Shown one piece after another: positions 8,766 through 19,734 of a stretch of 64,000 bases of DNA. Below the pieces are notes generated by a model. The model saw nothing but the letters and a program-made list of their open reading frames with translations. It made no database searches and was not told the DNA's origin. The stretch covers positions 1,116,001-1,180,000 of the forward strand of contig BCKT01000009.1 of assembly GCA_003116875.1 (NCBI GenBank), given 5' to 3'. Within the stretch, counting starts at the first letter, position 1. Each line of letters opens with the position of its first letter. The position numbers and the translations under genes are program-made. This DNA is from Takashimella koratensis (lineage: Eukaryota > Basidiomycota > Tremellomycetes > Trichosporonales > Tetragoniomycetaceae).

Positions 8766-9341
8766 ATGGCTGAACTCAAATCAGCTGCGAGTCCAGCTAC
8801 CAACAACCTTTCGGATTGTTTGGCATGTCTCCAAGTCGAGAGAGTACTTGACGCATTGACCAAGTGTGAATACCTCTCGGCTTGGCGAATGGAGACGAGC
8901 TTCAACGCTGCCGATCCATCGTCGGCGTCAGCTATCTTCATTTGCCATCGTTCACGCGACTTTCCGGAGGTTCTCTCGAAACTCGACGCGATGATCAGTT
9001 TCCTGACTTTGAAGCCTGGCGAAACCAAAGACCTATCGGAATACCCTTCCGAGGAGTTGCCCGTCGAGTATCGCACAACGCACGACAAAGTGAATGAAAA
9101 GCTGCTCGCGATGTGGAAAATCGCGTACCAAGTTCACGTCCCGACCAAGGAAAATGGCGGGCTCGACGCCCGCACAGCGACAAAAACAATGATCGCCGAC
9201 CGCAAGACTTACCCTTTCGTTCCGCCGAGCGAGTACCTCACTCTCGATTGGCTCATTGCGGCCTCGGACGAATCCACGCTCGAGGGTTTCATGCGCTCGA
9301 CTTCGAACAAAAGCACGCAAGGCGGTGGGAAGAACAAGTAG
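8766..9341 (+). CDS. Array gene 7: orphan-family protein
   Basis: Intronless frame of 191 residues; ATG 8766 was chosen because the upstream part of the frame is promoter-like. SDCLACL gives the C-x2-C seen in the 6260 protein, then EYLSAW (a tyrosine replaces the first Trp of W-x3-W). LSKLDAMISFL, EELPVEYRT and the central AMWKIAYQV follow, and DRKTYPFVPPSEYLTLDWL is a clear C-terminal signature. The tail is Ser/Lys/Gly-rich. No signal peptide or membrane span. Function unknown. Confidence 0.83.
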   Translation: MAELKSAASPATNNLSDCLACLQVERVLDALTKCEYLSAWRMETSFNAADPSSASAIFICHRSRDFPEVLSKLDAMISFLTLKPGETKDLSEYPSEELPVEYRTTHDKVNEKLLAMWKIAYQVHVPTKENGGLDARTATKTMIADRKTYPFVPPSEYLTLDWLIAASDESTLEGFMRSTSNKSTQGGGKNK

Positions 9342-9765
9342 AGATTTTGTACCCGAACTTGAAACCTCATTCTCTCGCTTCACATTCCTCTTTCTCGATG
9401 TGTAGATTGTTCTTCCTTCTCTTTTCCCGTACAATGTTCATGTTCACTTTGACACCAGCCTTGCATTACCTTGATAAAGTTTGGCTCAATATCAAATCTC
9501 GGTTTCATCTATTTCAGCGTGACCAACCGAGAACGATAAGCGACGCGTGCAGGCTGCAGTGATCTTTCGAGACGGGGAGGTGAAAGAAATGTCTGTATAA
9601 TCACAAAGGACTCACCGTTGAAAATCGACGTGAAAGGTAAAGGTGTAGTTGAAACGTTAGCGGGGTCTCAAACGCTGTCCGCTCACAAGGCAAGCGAGAA
9701 ATATTTGGTCCACGACTTTGACCCGATTTCTCTTCTTGCAGTTTACTTGCAACTGTTTTCGAACA
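9342..9765. other. Intergenic between array genes 7 and 8
   Basis: No gene. No exact AAAGGAG was found here; GGGGAGG near 9574-9580 is the closest match. Confidence 0.5.
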
Positions 9766-10374
9766 ATGATGGGTTCTTCTACCGGCGCTGCGTTCCCTGC
9801 TCATGGGCCGACTATGTCTACCTCTGCTGACTCTAGCTCCAACACTGAGCCCGCTCCTACCGACGCTTGGGCAGACCCCATTTCATACCTTTCCGATACC
9901 AAATTCGACGACATCTGGATATCTCGTTGGCTCGCACTCGAGCGCACTGATCCACTCGGTCGACTCACGGGCACGTCCACCGTCCTTGCATTGATGGGAA
10001 CCCCTGAGCTCTTGGACAGGATGAGATCAACTTGGCTCGCGGACGATACCATGCGTTTCGGGACTGCAGATGATCGTTTGCCGGTGTGTTTCCAGAGTGC
10101 GAGCGCGACCAGAGATCCAGCGATCTTGAGTACCTGGACTTGTTTGCATAAAAGCTATACCGCAAGAGTAGTTGAAAAGTCGTTGGAAACATGGTGTGCC
10201 CCGACGATAGAGGAGATTGTTAGAGATAGGAAGAGATACCCATTCCTACCCCCAGATAAAGATTTCTTAACCAAATGGCTCCAGGGCGAGGCGAGCTTGG
10301 AACAACTGGTCAAGAACAGCAGATTGGAATTAGAGCTATCTTTGAGTCCCAGCACGGTTTTCCCAAACCCCTAG
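9766..10374 (+). CDS. Array gene 8: orphan-family protein
   Basis: Intronless frame of 202 residues from the first of two adjacent ATGs (9766, 9769), TAG stop. A Ser/Thr/Ala-rich start of about 40 residues precedes DIWISRW (W-x3-W), PELLDRMRSTWL, the central LSTWTCLHKSY, and DRKRYPFLPPDKDFLTKWLQGEASLEQL, the best-kept C-terminal signature of the PF type. It closes the array; the next gene belongs to the housekeeping block. Function unknown. Confidence 0.83.
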   Translation: MMGSSTGAAFPAHGPTMSTSADSSSNTEPAPTDAWADPISYLSDTKFDDIWISRWLALERTDPLGRLTGTSTVLALMGTPELLDRMRSTWLADDTMRFGTADDRLPVCFQSASATRDPAILSTWTCLHKSYTARVVEKSLETWCAPTIEEIVRDRKRYPFLPPDKDFLTKWLQGEASLEQLVKNSRLELELSLSPSTVFPNP

Positions 10375-10837
10375 ATCCATGTTATACACCGTATTCCGCT
10401 CTATCTCACATGCATCTAGTCTCGAGATGATCAAGTCCAAAATGACGCTAGGGGGTGTCCAAAGTCGAGCGGGTGTTCGTGTCCGACCTGTGCGGTTAAG
10501 ACGGACAGCCGCCACCCACGCCACTAACCCTGCGCTGGCTACCTGATGACGACTCAAAATTTCAGATCCAAACAATTTCCGAGTTCCTTATTCACTCCGT
10601 CGCACGATTCAACAACGATTTTCATAGTCTTCATCCATCCTCGCGTGTTTGCATTCCCTTTTCCCCTCACCCTCGTCGTCTCGTCTTGGCCCCTCGCTGC
10701 TGCTCACTGCCCCTGCGCTCGAGGCGAGTCCGACAATCTCGACATCTTGCGCCCGGCCGTGAACGATCTTGAGCACCTCGGTCATCTTGACGCGCGGACC
10801 CGGTTCGAGGGTCGGGTAAGATAGTCGGTAGACCACG
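10375..10837. other. Intergenic: array end to carrier promoter
   Basis: No gene found. It is the upstream region of the mitochondrial carrier gene; frames here do not extend in phase into it. Confidence 0.5.
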
Positions 10838-12292
10838 ATGGCCTCCGCCGTTCCATCCTTATTCGGCGATCCGTCAATCGTGAGTGCTGCCTCCCCTCTG
10901 CTCTGTATCAGGCGTACAAGGTGAAGGTACCCTTGCTTTTCATCACAAGAGGCTATCAACACATCGCGTGATCGTCCCTTTTGGTTCAGCGGCAAATGAG
11001 GAGAGGACCTTGAGGGAGACGTAGAGATTGGGAGGCTGACAGTCGTATCTTTCTGCGAACAGGACCATGCGCTCGCAGGTTTTGGAGCTGGGACAGTTGC
11101 GACGCTGGTTATGCATCCTCTGGATCTGGTCAAAGTCCGTTTCCAACTAGCCGACAACTCTACGCCATCGACATTGACATCCACGGCAGTGGGGTCTACC
11201 TCGTCATCGGTTGCTTCGAGGTCCCGACCACAACGGCGGTTCGGGCGGCAAGTGTATGACGCGCTGGCTGATGCCGTACGGAGAGATGGGTGGAGAGGAC
11301 TGTATCGAGGTCTCGTGCCGAATCTCGTGGGGAATGCTAGTTCATGGGGTCTCTATTTCCTTTTGTGAGTGTTGCGTTAGCTGTGACGATCCCTGGAAGT
11401 CTTTAGATAGTTGCTACTCTTCACGTTCTTGACTGATTTGTGTTCTTTCTCTACTCAGCTACAACCAGATCAAAAAGCAGATGCAGGGTAACGACCCCAC
11501 TTACCGTACCTCAGCTGGCCAACACCTCCTCGCCGCTGCCGAAGCCTCCGCGATTACAGCTCTACTCACCAACCCCATCTGGGTAGTGAAGACGCGTGTC
11601 TTCGCGACCACCGCATCGACCGACGCCGCTGGGGCCTCAGCGTACCGAGGGCTTTGGCACGGACTTCGCCAGATATATAAATACGAAGGGATCCGGGGGT
11701 TGTATAGAGGAAGTCTACTGGCGCTGGTGGGAGTGTCGAATGGGTCAATACAGTTTGCGACGTATGAGGAGATTAAGAGAAGGAGGACGGATATTAAGCG
11801 ACGAGCGTACGAGAGAGCGGGAAGAGAGTGGAAGGTTGAGGATGAGAAACTTGTGAGTGACCATCGGCCAGGGGTTGTGAGAGCTGGACATGACAGCGAG
11901 TTTCGCAGGCTTGATTAGATGTGCAACTTGCGTCGCAGGGGGGACCGAGCTGACTTGAATAGACCAACACCGAATACATTCTCGCATCCGGCTCTTCCAA
12001 ATTTGTCGCTATCGCTCTAACCTACCCTTACCAAGTCGTTCGAGCGCGTATCCAGAACGCACCTCCTATATCCGCCCCGACGATCCCTCAAGTAATCGTT
12101 CGGACGTATACCCGAGAAGGGTTGACAGCGTTCTACAAGGGACTAGGGACGAACGCGTTGAGGATCTTGCCAGGGACGTGTACTACTTTTGTGGTTTATG
12201 AGAATTTGGTATGGGCGTTTAGAAGGATGGCAAAGAGTCGGCAAGAAGGAGGGAGTGGGGTAGGTGTAGCAGGTGGAGGAGATTTGAAGTAG
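10838..12292 (+). CDS. FLX1: Mitochondrial FAD/folate-type carrier (SLC25A32/Flx1 family)
   Basis: Four exons: 10838-10879, 11063-11364, 11459-11852, 11963-12292; 355 residues. The first junction reads DPSI-DHALAGFGAGTVATLVMHPLDLVKVR and the second GLYFLFYNQIKKQ. Three mitochondrial-carrier repeats are visible through HPLDLVKVR, NPIWVVKTR and YPYQVVRAR, each with the Px[D/E]xx[K/R]-type signature (degenerate in the second and third). The Trp in PIWVVKTR is characteristic of the folate/FAD/NAD branch; yeast Flx1 moves FAD across the inner membrane and human SLC25A32 folate or FAD. Residues 1-14 are short, as usual for this family. A Ser/Thr-rich insert follows the first signature. The exact substrate is inferred from family. 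Confidence 0.88.
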
Positions 12293-12736
12293 AACGGAGA
12301 CGGAGTCGTCAAGCGCGAGAGAGGAGGGAGGAGGGAGGAGTAGGGCCGGTAAAAACTTTGTCGAGAACACTGGTCTCGTTGTCATCATCACACACAGCTC
12401 ATCTGCATTCATACGCATTTTTCACGTCGTCACGGCATTTCTTAGACATATCTCACAGGGTTCAGAGGGGTTTGATACACAATGCATACCGAGCATATAC
12501 AGTCAAGTTGGCCATGGTCCCCAAACTCTAGCTAGGCTATGGGAGTATTCAAATAGGAAAAGAGGGACATGCCTCGCTTTCAAACGATCCAGTGTCCATG
12601 CAAGGATCGCTAACAAAATCCACAATAAAAAAACCTCGGCCGGGGAATCACGATAATTCGTCTCTCTCTGTCTCTCCCTGTGTTCTTATCAAAACGCATC
12701 TAACAATCCCGACTCTGACTCTCACGACCCGCGTAT
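12293..12736. other. Convergent 3' region
   Basis: No gene. It should hold the 3'UTRs and terminators of the convergent carrier and phosphatase genes. Confidence 0.55.
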
Positions 12737-15273
12737 CTAGGCTCCGAGGCAAACTTGCTCAAAGTCGATCGAGCCAATGATCGTGTGCATCGCCGAGATG
12801 AACGTATCGAGTGGACAGAGACCGTCCTCGTTCTCTGGACACCGCTGGATCCCGGTAAGTGGGACTGGCGCGTCGTTGAGGATGATCCGGACGAAGCTGT
12901 TACTGCTGTCTCGTTTCGAAGTGGACCTGGATCGAGAGCGAGCCGAACGAGATCGTTCGGTCTTGGTCGGACGCGTGTTGCGCCTGTCCTCCTTCTTGTC
13001 CTCGTCATCATCGTCATCGTCTTGGTCGTCGTCCTCCTCGTCATCTTCGGTATCCGGAACCGTCGTCGATCCCTTGTTCGAAGACTCTCCTCCACACTCG
13101 AGAACCTGTACCTGCATATTGGTTCCAAACGGACAAATCTTTGAGACCATAAACGACCAATCCTTGGGAATCTTCTCCAAATTCGGTTCCCCACTCTGTG
13201 CAAACGAAGTCAAGTTGAGTGTCGGCATAAGTGTCGCAAAGACCGTATCGTGTGTAAAATCGACATAAATCGGGTCGTTGACTGGAAAGTGCACTTCGTC
13301 GTGGAGCGTCGAGTTGGTTGTTGAGTTGAAGACCGTAAGAGGAGTGTGGGAGAGCCGAGCGGTAAGTTCTTGAACCCAACCAAGACCTTGAGCACGAGCG
13401 TAAGGTGATCCAAAACTTGAGGAATACCACCACATGATATCCATTCGATACTCGAACCCTTTCCATTCCTTCTCCGTGAAAAGCGGGCAAAAGGATGAAT
13501 ACCCCAACGCGACCGTCTCGTATGCGCAGAGTTCCATAAAATTTTCCAAATCCTTGATGGTAAATTCGTATCCGTCGATATTCTTCTGAAGGCGTTTGAG
13601 AGCCTTGGAGAGGAAGATGGTGTCCCACTGCGCGGCAGCGGCCCGGCCGCCGTGGTCTCCGTCGTCCTTGGGGCAGCGATAGTAAGGAGCAAGGGTGCAA
13701 TTGAAGTCGGGCGCTTCGATCCCGACTTCGAGGTGGTATTGCTCCTCGGCAGGGTAGCCGAAGAAACCTGTCGCAAAGTTTTGCGCCGAACGGAGCATCC
13801 GGCTAGAAGAGGAAAGAGGTAGAGAGGTGCATGTCAGTTGATGGGCAGAGGCAGTGCTGATGAGGTACAGAGAAATAGGTCGGGAATAACCCAGATTGGC
13901 ATAGCGGTCCACTCACTTCTGACTCTCGGTGCGGAAGACTGGCAGCCGGCCGTCCATATCATCAAGCAAGAACCCATACTTCAACCTTGCCGCGACGCCC
14001 AGGTTAACTGAGCCCGTCAGCACTACCCTGCCAACTATTGCCTTCTGTCATATGATACCCCGCCCGATCTCACTTACACAGCTGGCTACGACCGTAGGGT
14101 GTAAGAATATCCGATCCAAGCTTGTAAGTCCAGTCATTGAGGAACGCGAGGTCGCCCTTTGCTTTCCAGCCCTTGACAGCGGCCATGCGTTTAGCGACTG
14201 CACCGGGACCGCTGTCTTGGTTACCTGTGGGGTACCTAAAGCGTGCGTTAGCAGGTGGCTAGCCGTGCCAAGGGGAAAGGGGGCTGGGAGACGAGATGTT
14301 AAGAAGGGAGCCGGTGGTCCGTGCGATTGACAAGATACGGCGAAATGGTAGGTGAAATGATAGGGGCCAAGAAACCAGGTAAAGGGGGGCAAGAGATACA
14401 GCCAAGATATACGCAAGGTAGAGTACTCACCTCGCTCCGTGTCGCTGCAACCAATGCAACCCTTTGATCTCACATGTATCAGGGACCAAACTACTACTCT
14501 TCAACCCATGGCTCTTGACGGAATGATAAGGGCTCAGGTGGGCCCAGTACTGGAAGATGGAGGCACCGTCTTTGTTTGCGGGGGGGACGAGCGGGGCGAT
14601 TGCGGTATAGAGCGGGAGAGCGGGGGCAGTCGCGAGGAGCGCGGCTCTGGGTCGGTATTAGCCTTGCGGTCAGGTGAAGAGGGTATACAAGGTATGTGAT
14701 CAAGTCAAAGATAGACTTACTCAGATCCAGTAGGTGTAGGGCCCTCGTAGCCAATGCTGTCGTCGTGAGCTCATCTCTTCAGTCACCTTCAACATCAAGC
14801 TTTACTCACTTTGTCGGGAACGCGGGATCACTCTCTTCTAGATTCCCCACCATCTCGCCTATCCACTCCTTCACTCCATCTACAGTCCCTGACCAGCCCT
14901 GTGCTGTCTCTCCCACTACGCTCCTGACTACTCCGGCTACGACGAGCGCAACCACGAGTCCTGCGCCGACGACGGTGATATAGAAGCACACGGACCTGGA
15001 CCTTCTCCGAGCTCGGCCCGGGGTCCCACTGGCGACCCCCGAGGGTCTGAGGGATTTAGGGACCATAGGTGTACCTCTGTGGAGAGCGGAAGGAGAAGGG
15101 GTATCGTAGCTGGGCAAAAGTGGTTCATTGTCATCCGCATTGTCGTGGTCGGTAGAGGAGGGCTGGAGCTCGTATTCTTCTGCAGCGGTGGTAGATGCCT
15201 CAACCGCGGGAGAAGGCGGTTGAGCCTCTTCGTCAAGCGCGACCGCACCACGAGCCTTGCGCGAGTCGAACAT
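12737..15273 (-). CDS. Type II membrane-anchored histidine acid phosphatase (phytase-like)
   Basis: Six exons on the minus strand: 15273-14810, 14756-14721, 14646-14431, 14235-14078, 14007-13917, 13802-12737; 676 residues, all phases consistent. Exon joins read PAFPTNIGYEGPTPTGSEAALL and LQRHGARYPTGNQDSGP. RHGAR (about residues 234-238) carries the nucleophilic His of the histidine acid phosphatases, and THDTVF carries the C-terminal HD proton donor; 3-phytases are the closest family type by motif. Unlike secreted phytases it has no signal peptide but a cytosolic tail of about 94 residues and one hydrophobic span at about 95-116, so the catalytic domain would face the lumen. The tail contains DNEPLL, an acidic dileucine. 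Near the C-terminus an acidic run is followed by an Arg/Ser-rich stretch inside the domain. Confidence 0.88.
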
Positions 15274-15598
15274 GGCTATCGAGGAAGAGTGGGTAGACGG
15301 ATGAGGAGATGGGAAGAGGAGAGGAGACGAAGCAGGATGTGAAACAGCCAAGAGGTGACAGGTGACTAAGTGTCTAGTTCCGTATTTCCGAGCCGAGATG
15401 AACTCTGCCGGCCGGGTGACTCGAAAAAAGTCTGCGTGCATCGAGTTGTCGATTGTTCAAACACCTCGGTCTATACTCAACTCACATCTCATCTCATCGC
15501 ACTTGGCGTGACACCCTCAGCTAGACGAACCTTCCTGCCGTGCCTCTTGCATCATTCCTCTCCTCTCCTCGTCACGCTCCCTGGTCTTCTCACTCACC
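15274..15598. promoter_or_regulatory. Bidirectional promoter, phosphatase / YAH1
   Basis: 325 bp separate the divergent start codons of the phosphatase gene (minus) and YAH1 (plus). It is pyrimidine-rich toward YAH1. No individual element is identified. Confidence 0.5.
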
Positions 15599-16607
15599 AT
15601 GTCCCCTCTCCGCTCGACACTCACCGCCGCTCGTTCACTCGTCCGTCCCATTCTCTCCTCCGTCTCCCCTCTCCCCCGCGCGTCCTCGTCACCATTGTCA
15701 TCCCTCGCTACGCATGTTTCACAAACTGCTGCCGCGCGACCAATACGCCTTTTCTCCTCTTCTTCTCGTACGTTGTTCAGCTCCCCTTACCTTTTCTGAA
15801 CTGTGGTCGAGCTGATATTTGTCTCAGCCGCCCGACACGGCGAAGTCACCCGGCCCGCACCTGGTACAGGGTAAGTCCATGCTCCATTCTTCAGCTCAGG
15901 CTCAGACATAGACTTTGTCTACGGTCCTCGCCAAGCGGTTGGATACTCTGCTGACGCCGCTGGTCTAGGATCAAATTGACGTTCCAAGATTCCAAGGGGA
16001 ACGTGATCAAGGAGATTGAGGGTAATGAAGGTGACGATATCTTGTCTCTTGCACATGAGCACGACGTGGACCTTGAAGGTGTGTCTTTCTCTCCCAACTC
16101 ACTCACCTATGCCGTCCTGCGCTCTCTCTCTTTCTCTTTCAACTCTTTTATCTATCCTCTCTTGGACAACATTCCGCTTCACAAGAACTCTGTGCTGATC
16201 ATTCCCAGGCGCATGCGAGGGTTCCGTCGCCTGCTCGACATGCCACGTCATCCTTACTCCAGAGCACTACGACCTCCTCCCTGAGCCCGATGACGAGGAG
16301 AACGATATGCTCGACCTCGCGTTTGGTCTGGAAGATACTTCCAGACTAGGTTGTCAGGTGAAATTGAGTAAAGAGGTTGATGGGATGGTAGCCAAGTTGC
16401 CAGCGGCCACGAGGAATATGTATGTGGATGGTGAGTAGTGGATTCGGATTTGGGATAGGGACGAGATGGACGCCGAGGACGCAAAGGACGCGGGGAGAAG
16501 GAAGGAGAAGGGAGAGTAGGACAACGGTGGAGAAGCGAGAGAGCAAGAAACGATGCTGACAAGTATTCACTTTGTGACGTACAGGAGCTAAGGCGCGTAC
16601 GCACTGA
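15599..16607 (+). CDS. YAH1: Mitochondrial [2Fe-2S] adrenodoxin-type ferredoxin
   Basis: Five exons: 15599-15767, 15828-15870, 15969-16078, 16209-16430, 16585-16607; 188 residues. The N-terminus is rich in Arg and Ser with no acidic residues, a mitochondrial presequence. The mature part has [27 protein letters not shown] (cluster ligands Cys-x5-Cys-x2-Cys) and the fourth ligand in RLGCQV, then RNMYVDGAKARTH at the end. Ferredoxins of this type pass electrons from ferredoxin reductase to Fe-S cluster assembly and haem A/ubiquinone synthesis in the matrix. The last exon encodes only seven residues. Identification is firm. Confidence 0.93.
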
Positions 16608-16756
16608 GCTGAGCAGGGAGGCCTGAGCCCGGGCAGGCGAGCTACAAGGGCTCAACTCGCGCGCCTCTACGATAAATCTTGGATCATTCGACGTATAGAA
16701 TGCATTCTCTTACACCTTATTCAGCTCCTTCGCAGCCAATCTAATTCATGTCTCTC

Positions 16757-16799
16757 AGCTTGCAGCTTGGAGCTTGGTAGCTTACAGCTTGCAGCTTCG
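16757..16799. repeat. Degenerate AGCTT-containing tandem repeat
   Basis: About six AGCTT cores spaced by 6-9 bases with variable linkers (GC, GG, GGT, AC). Confidence 0.7.
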
Positions 16800-16973
16800 A
16801 TACACGGCCAGTTGTCATTTGTCAGGACGCAGTTATATACATGCGCGGTGTCGCTGTTGATCTAACATGAAGACGGAGACCTCTGGTCGAGGTGTATTGT
16901 ACGAGAGAAGGATAGACTACGGCTCAAACCTCGACGACTCTGTGTGGAGGAGTGGAGAGGGTGACGACGCGTG

Positions 16974-17010
16974 GAGGTGAAGAGGTGAAGAGGTGAAGAG
17001 GTGAAGAGGT
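16974..17010. repeat. GAGGTGAA tandem repeat
   Basis: About 4.6 head-to-tail copies of the octamer GAGGTGAA, running into GA/GGA-rich sequence. Confidence 0.85.
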
Positions 17011-17314
17011 GGAGGAGGTGGGACTTGAGACTTGGAGGAGACCGGGGAGGGGAGAGGGGCGACACCGACGCTGTACTGGGACGACTGAGACATGGACAGA
17101 CCGACCTTGTCAGGTACACCAAAAAAGAAAAAACTAAGAGGGACAGGATCGTGATCTCAACGTCCCCCATGAGAGAACAACGACCATTTGTCGTTTCACC
17201 AAGATTGGCAGAAACCAGGGATATATCACAAGCTCCCTGCCTGACCACCGCTCGCCTCACACCCTCACCCCACACTCACGCCCACGCTCACGCCCACGGT
17301 CACGCTCGACTAGG

Positions 17315-19394
17315 TCACCGCCTGGGTGGCCGTGGTGGCGCGCCTACTACTGGTGCTCCGCCTGCCTGCCCTTGCCCTGTCTGCGCCCCCGTCGCCGTTG
17401 CCCCTGCCGCCTCCTCTTCCTCTTCCTCCTCCCCACCTTCCTCATCTTCTTCATCATCAAACAACCTCCCCTTCTTCCCACCACCTCTGCCCCCTCCTGG
17501 CCCAAAATCATTATCCACCGGTTCTGCCCCACTCTTCCACCTTCCCTTGAAATCCACATTGTCCAGTTCTTCCGGCCGCTCCGGTCGTTCCCTCAGCCAT
17601 CGCATCCTTGGCCCGCTTCGTGCCCTTTCCGAGACCTTGAACCCGTAGATCCGGGGTACATACACCTCGCCGAGGGCAGGTCGCTGGCCTCCGTGTGGGT
17701 TTGGATTGGTGATTGTCTCCCCGCCGACGGGGATAGGGTGGGCGCTGGACGAGGTAGAGGCCGGGTTCGAGCCGTTCGGGTCCGTCGGGTCAAGCGGGGT
17801 CGCGCTCTTCGATGGTGGTGGTGAGATTGGCGCAAATGGTGTCGATAAGAGTTCCGGATAAGTCTGGAAGAAAAGAGCAGGGAAAGAGGTGCCGAAGAAA
17901 GCGCCGTCAACTTGAGCGTACTTGCTGCTAGGTGGAGTGTAGATGTCGCCGCAGTTGGGACAGTAAAGCTTGACAGTGTCGACACCGGGCATGTCGGTCC
18001 GGCCGCAGGGAAGGACGTGGGTGAGGTGACAGTAGACTCGAGGGCAAGCGCCAAAGTGACCCTGCTCATATTTCTCCACCTAGAAAGGGTTAGCGATGAG
18101 GTTTGAGATAGAGGTTGCAAGAGACACAGGGGTGAGTTGAGAGAGGCGCGAAGCGAGTGACGCGAATGGGAGGAAGTAGAGGAAGAGAGAGCAGACTATC
18201 AACGCACCATTTGTACCAATCCCGGCTTTGTCAAGATGAATCGTTGATGAACGAGTCCATACAAAAGCTCAGCGGAAGCTTCCACAATCGTCACATCTGG
18301 GATCTTGGACGAGTCTTCCTCTGCGCGCGGGGGACGAGCGAAGCGATGTGTTGATTAAGAGGGCGAGAGGGTGGATCAAGGAGAGGATAGGTCAGCTCAG
18401 TTTAAATAGAAGACAGTCTAGGTATGTCTAGATGTGTCGAAGGTGATGAAGGGGAGGGAGAGGTCGTGCTTACCTGGTTCCACATCGAGGACCATCTCCA
18501 ATGCATCTTTCCAGAACGGGACGAGTGATTGTAGCCCTTGAGATCTGGTGTCAGTGGCTCCACCCCAACGAGGATAGTGTCCCCTCTCGACTTCTCATCA
18601 CTTCTGCACGTCTGCATCCATCGCAATCGCTTCACCCCACGCGTCTGATCCAACGCCCCTTCCTACTTGATCCTAACTCACCAGTCAAGTTGAAATCATC
18701 CTCGATAAAGTCTTCGTGCACTTCGCAGAAGTAGTCGTGTCCCGGCAACGAAGTGAACCAGTTCTGATCACGGATCAACCATTCACGCGTCTTATCAGCG
18801 GATGCTCTATTGTTTGTCTGCTCCATCTTATCCCCCTTCCTCTCCCCGCTGTCTCCTATACAGTATCCGATATCCGCTGTCATCTGAGATACCACTCTTC
18901 GGCAAGACCACCACTCTTCCACACCGCATAGCGACATATCACACCAGCCTGCTACTTCTCCGAAGCTACGACTCCTGAGTCACTTACAATCCATGTCAAT
19001 GTAGAGGTTTGGTCAGATGAAATTTGCGAAGACGAGTCTGAGGATTGTTAGCAGATGTATATGATGTGCCGGATGAAGCAAGGATAGAGGCAGCAGTAGC
19101 AGAGCGATCCCATTGCGTCTCCAAGCCCATGCAAGGCAGCCGCGACTATGCGCATGGCAGGAGAGAAGAGCAGAGAAAGACAGAGGTTCAAGTGCACAGT
19201 GGCCACCAACGCCAGTTCATATCGAGAACAATGGCAAGCCCTCCGCGATCAAACTTGCACCGCGACCACTTCCTTGTCCAGCAGACCACGTCCAGCCCAG
19301 GCCCAGGTGTAGGGGATGACTCACCGAATCCCAAGTCGTCCTCCTCCTGCTCCATCTCCTCCGGGTCGAGGTCGCGCTCCTGAAGCGCTGCCAT
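17315..19394 (-). CDS. CKB1: Casein kinase 2 regulatory beta subunit
   Basis: Six exons: 19394-19325, 19037-18988, 18763-18682, 18536-18474, 18320-18208, 18079-17315; 380 residues. Joins give TLTWINWFTSLPGHDYFCEV, DDFNLTGLQSLVPFWKDALEMVLD and [24 protein letters not shown], the classical CK2 beta order. The zinc site is ACPRVYC...LPCG...LYCPNCGDIY (four cysteines) and mediates dimerisation; TNP-like YAQVDGAFFGTSFP and VPRIYGFKV follow. Two departures: a Pro/Ser/Thr-rich insert of about 45 residues between the zinc domain and VPRIYGF, and a long C-terminal tail of Gly and Glu/Asp-rich sequence, so the protein is much longer than the usual 215-280 residues. CKB1 or CKB2 cannot be told apart here. 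Confidence 0.92.
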
Positions 19395-19734
19395 GGTGGT
19401 GGTGATGTATAAGAATGGAGAAAGCGACGTGAAGAGTTGTCGACCAGTCCTGGCAAGTAAAGGTGGGTGATTAGGTCGGGTCATTAGGAATGGATACTGC
19501 CACTGTAGATGCCATTACCCTCGGCGTTATGATTACAAGCAATCCTAATCAGCTGTGAAACCCAGTCCCAATCCATCTGCCCTGCCCACGTGGCAAGCCT
19601 TGGGCCAGGGCGAGTGACGCGCCTCCCGGTTGTATCCTTGCCAGCTGCACTGATCTCCCCCCTCGCTCTCCTCCCTCCTCCTCTCCATCGCTCATCCACC
19701 TCGTCAACCCCTCAGCAACACACTACCACTCACA
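19395..19734. promoter_or_regulatory. Bidirectional promoter, CK2 beta / GDI1
   Basis: 340 bp between divergent start codons. Pyrimidine-rich immediately before the GDI1 ATG, and the ATG context CACAATGG is favourable. No specific element is named. Confidence 0.5.

Larger units (their letters stand above)
16608..17314. other. Convergent 3' region with minisatellites
   Basis: No gene. It lies between the YAH1 and CK2 beta stop codons and contains AGCTT-rich (16757-16799) and GAGGTGAA (16974-17010) repeats. The minus-strand frame across it is low-complexity and unlikely to be coding. Confidence 0.55.

Noticed and set aside
10609..11184. Minus-strand 191-codon frame
   Set aside because: Overlaps exon 1-2 of the carrier gene on the other strand and has no recognisable content.
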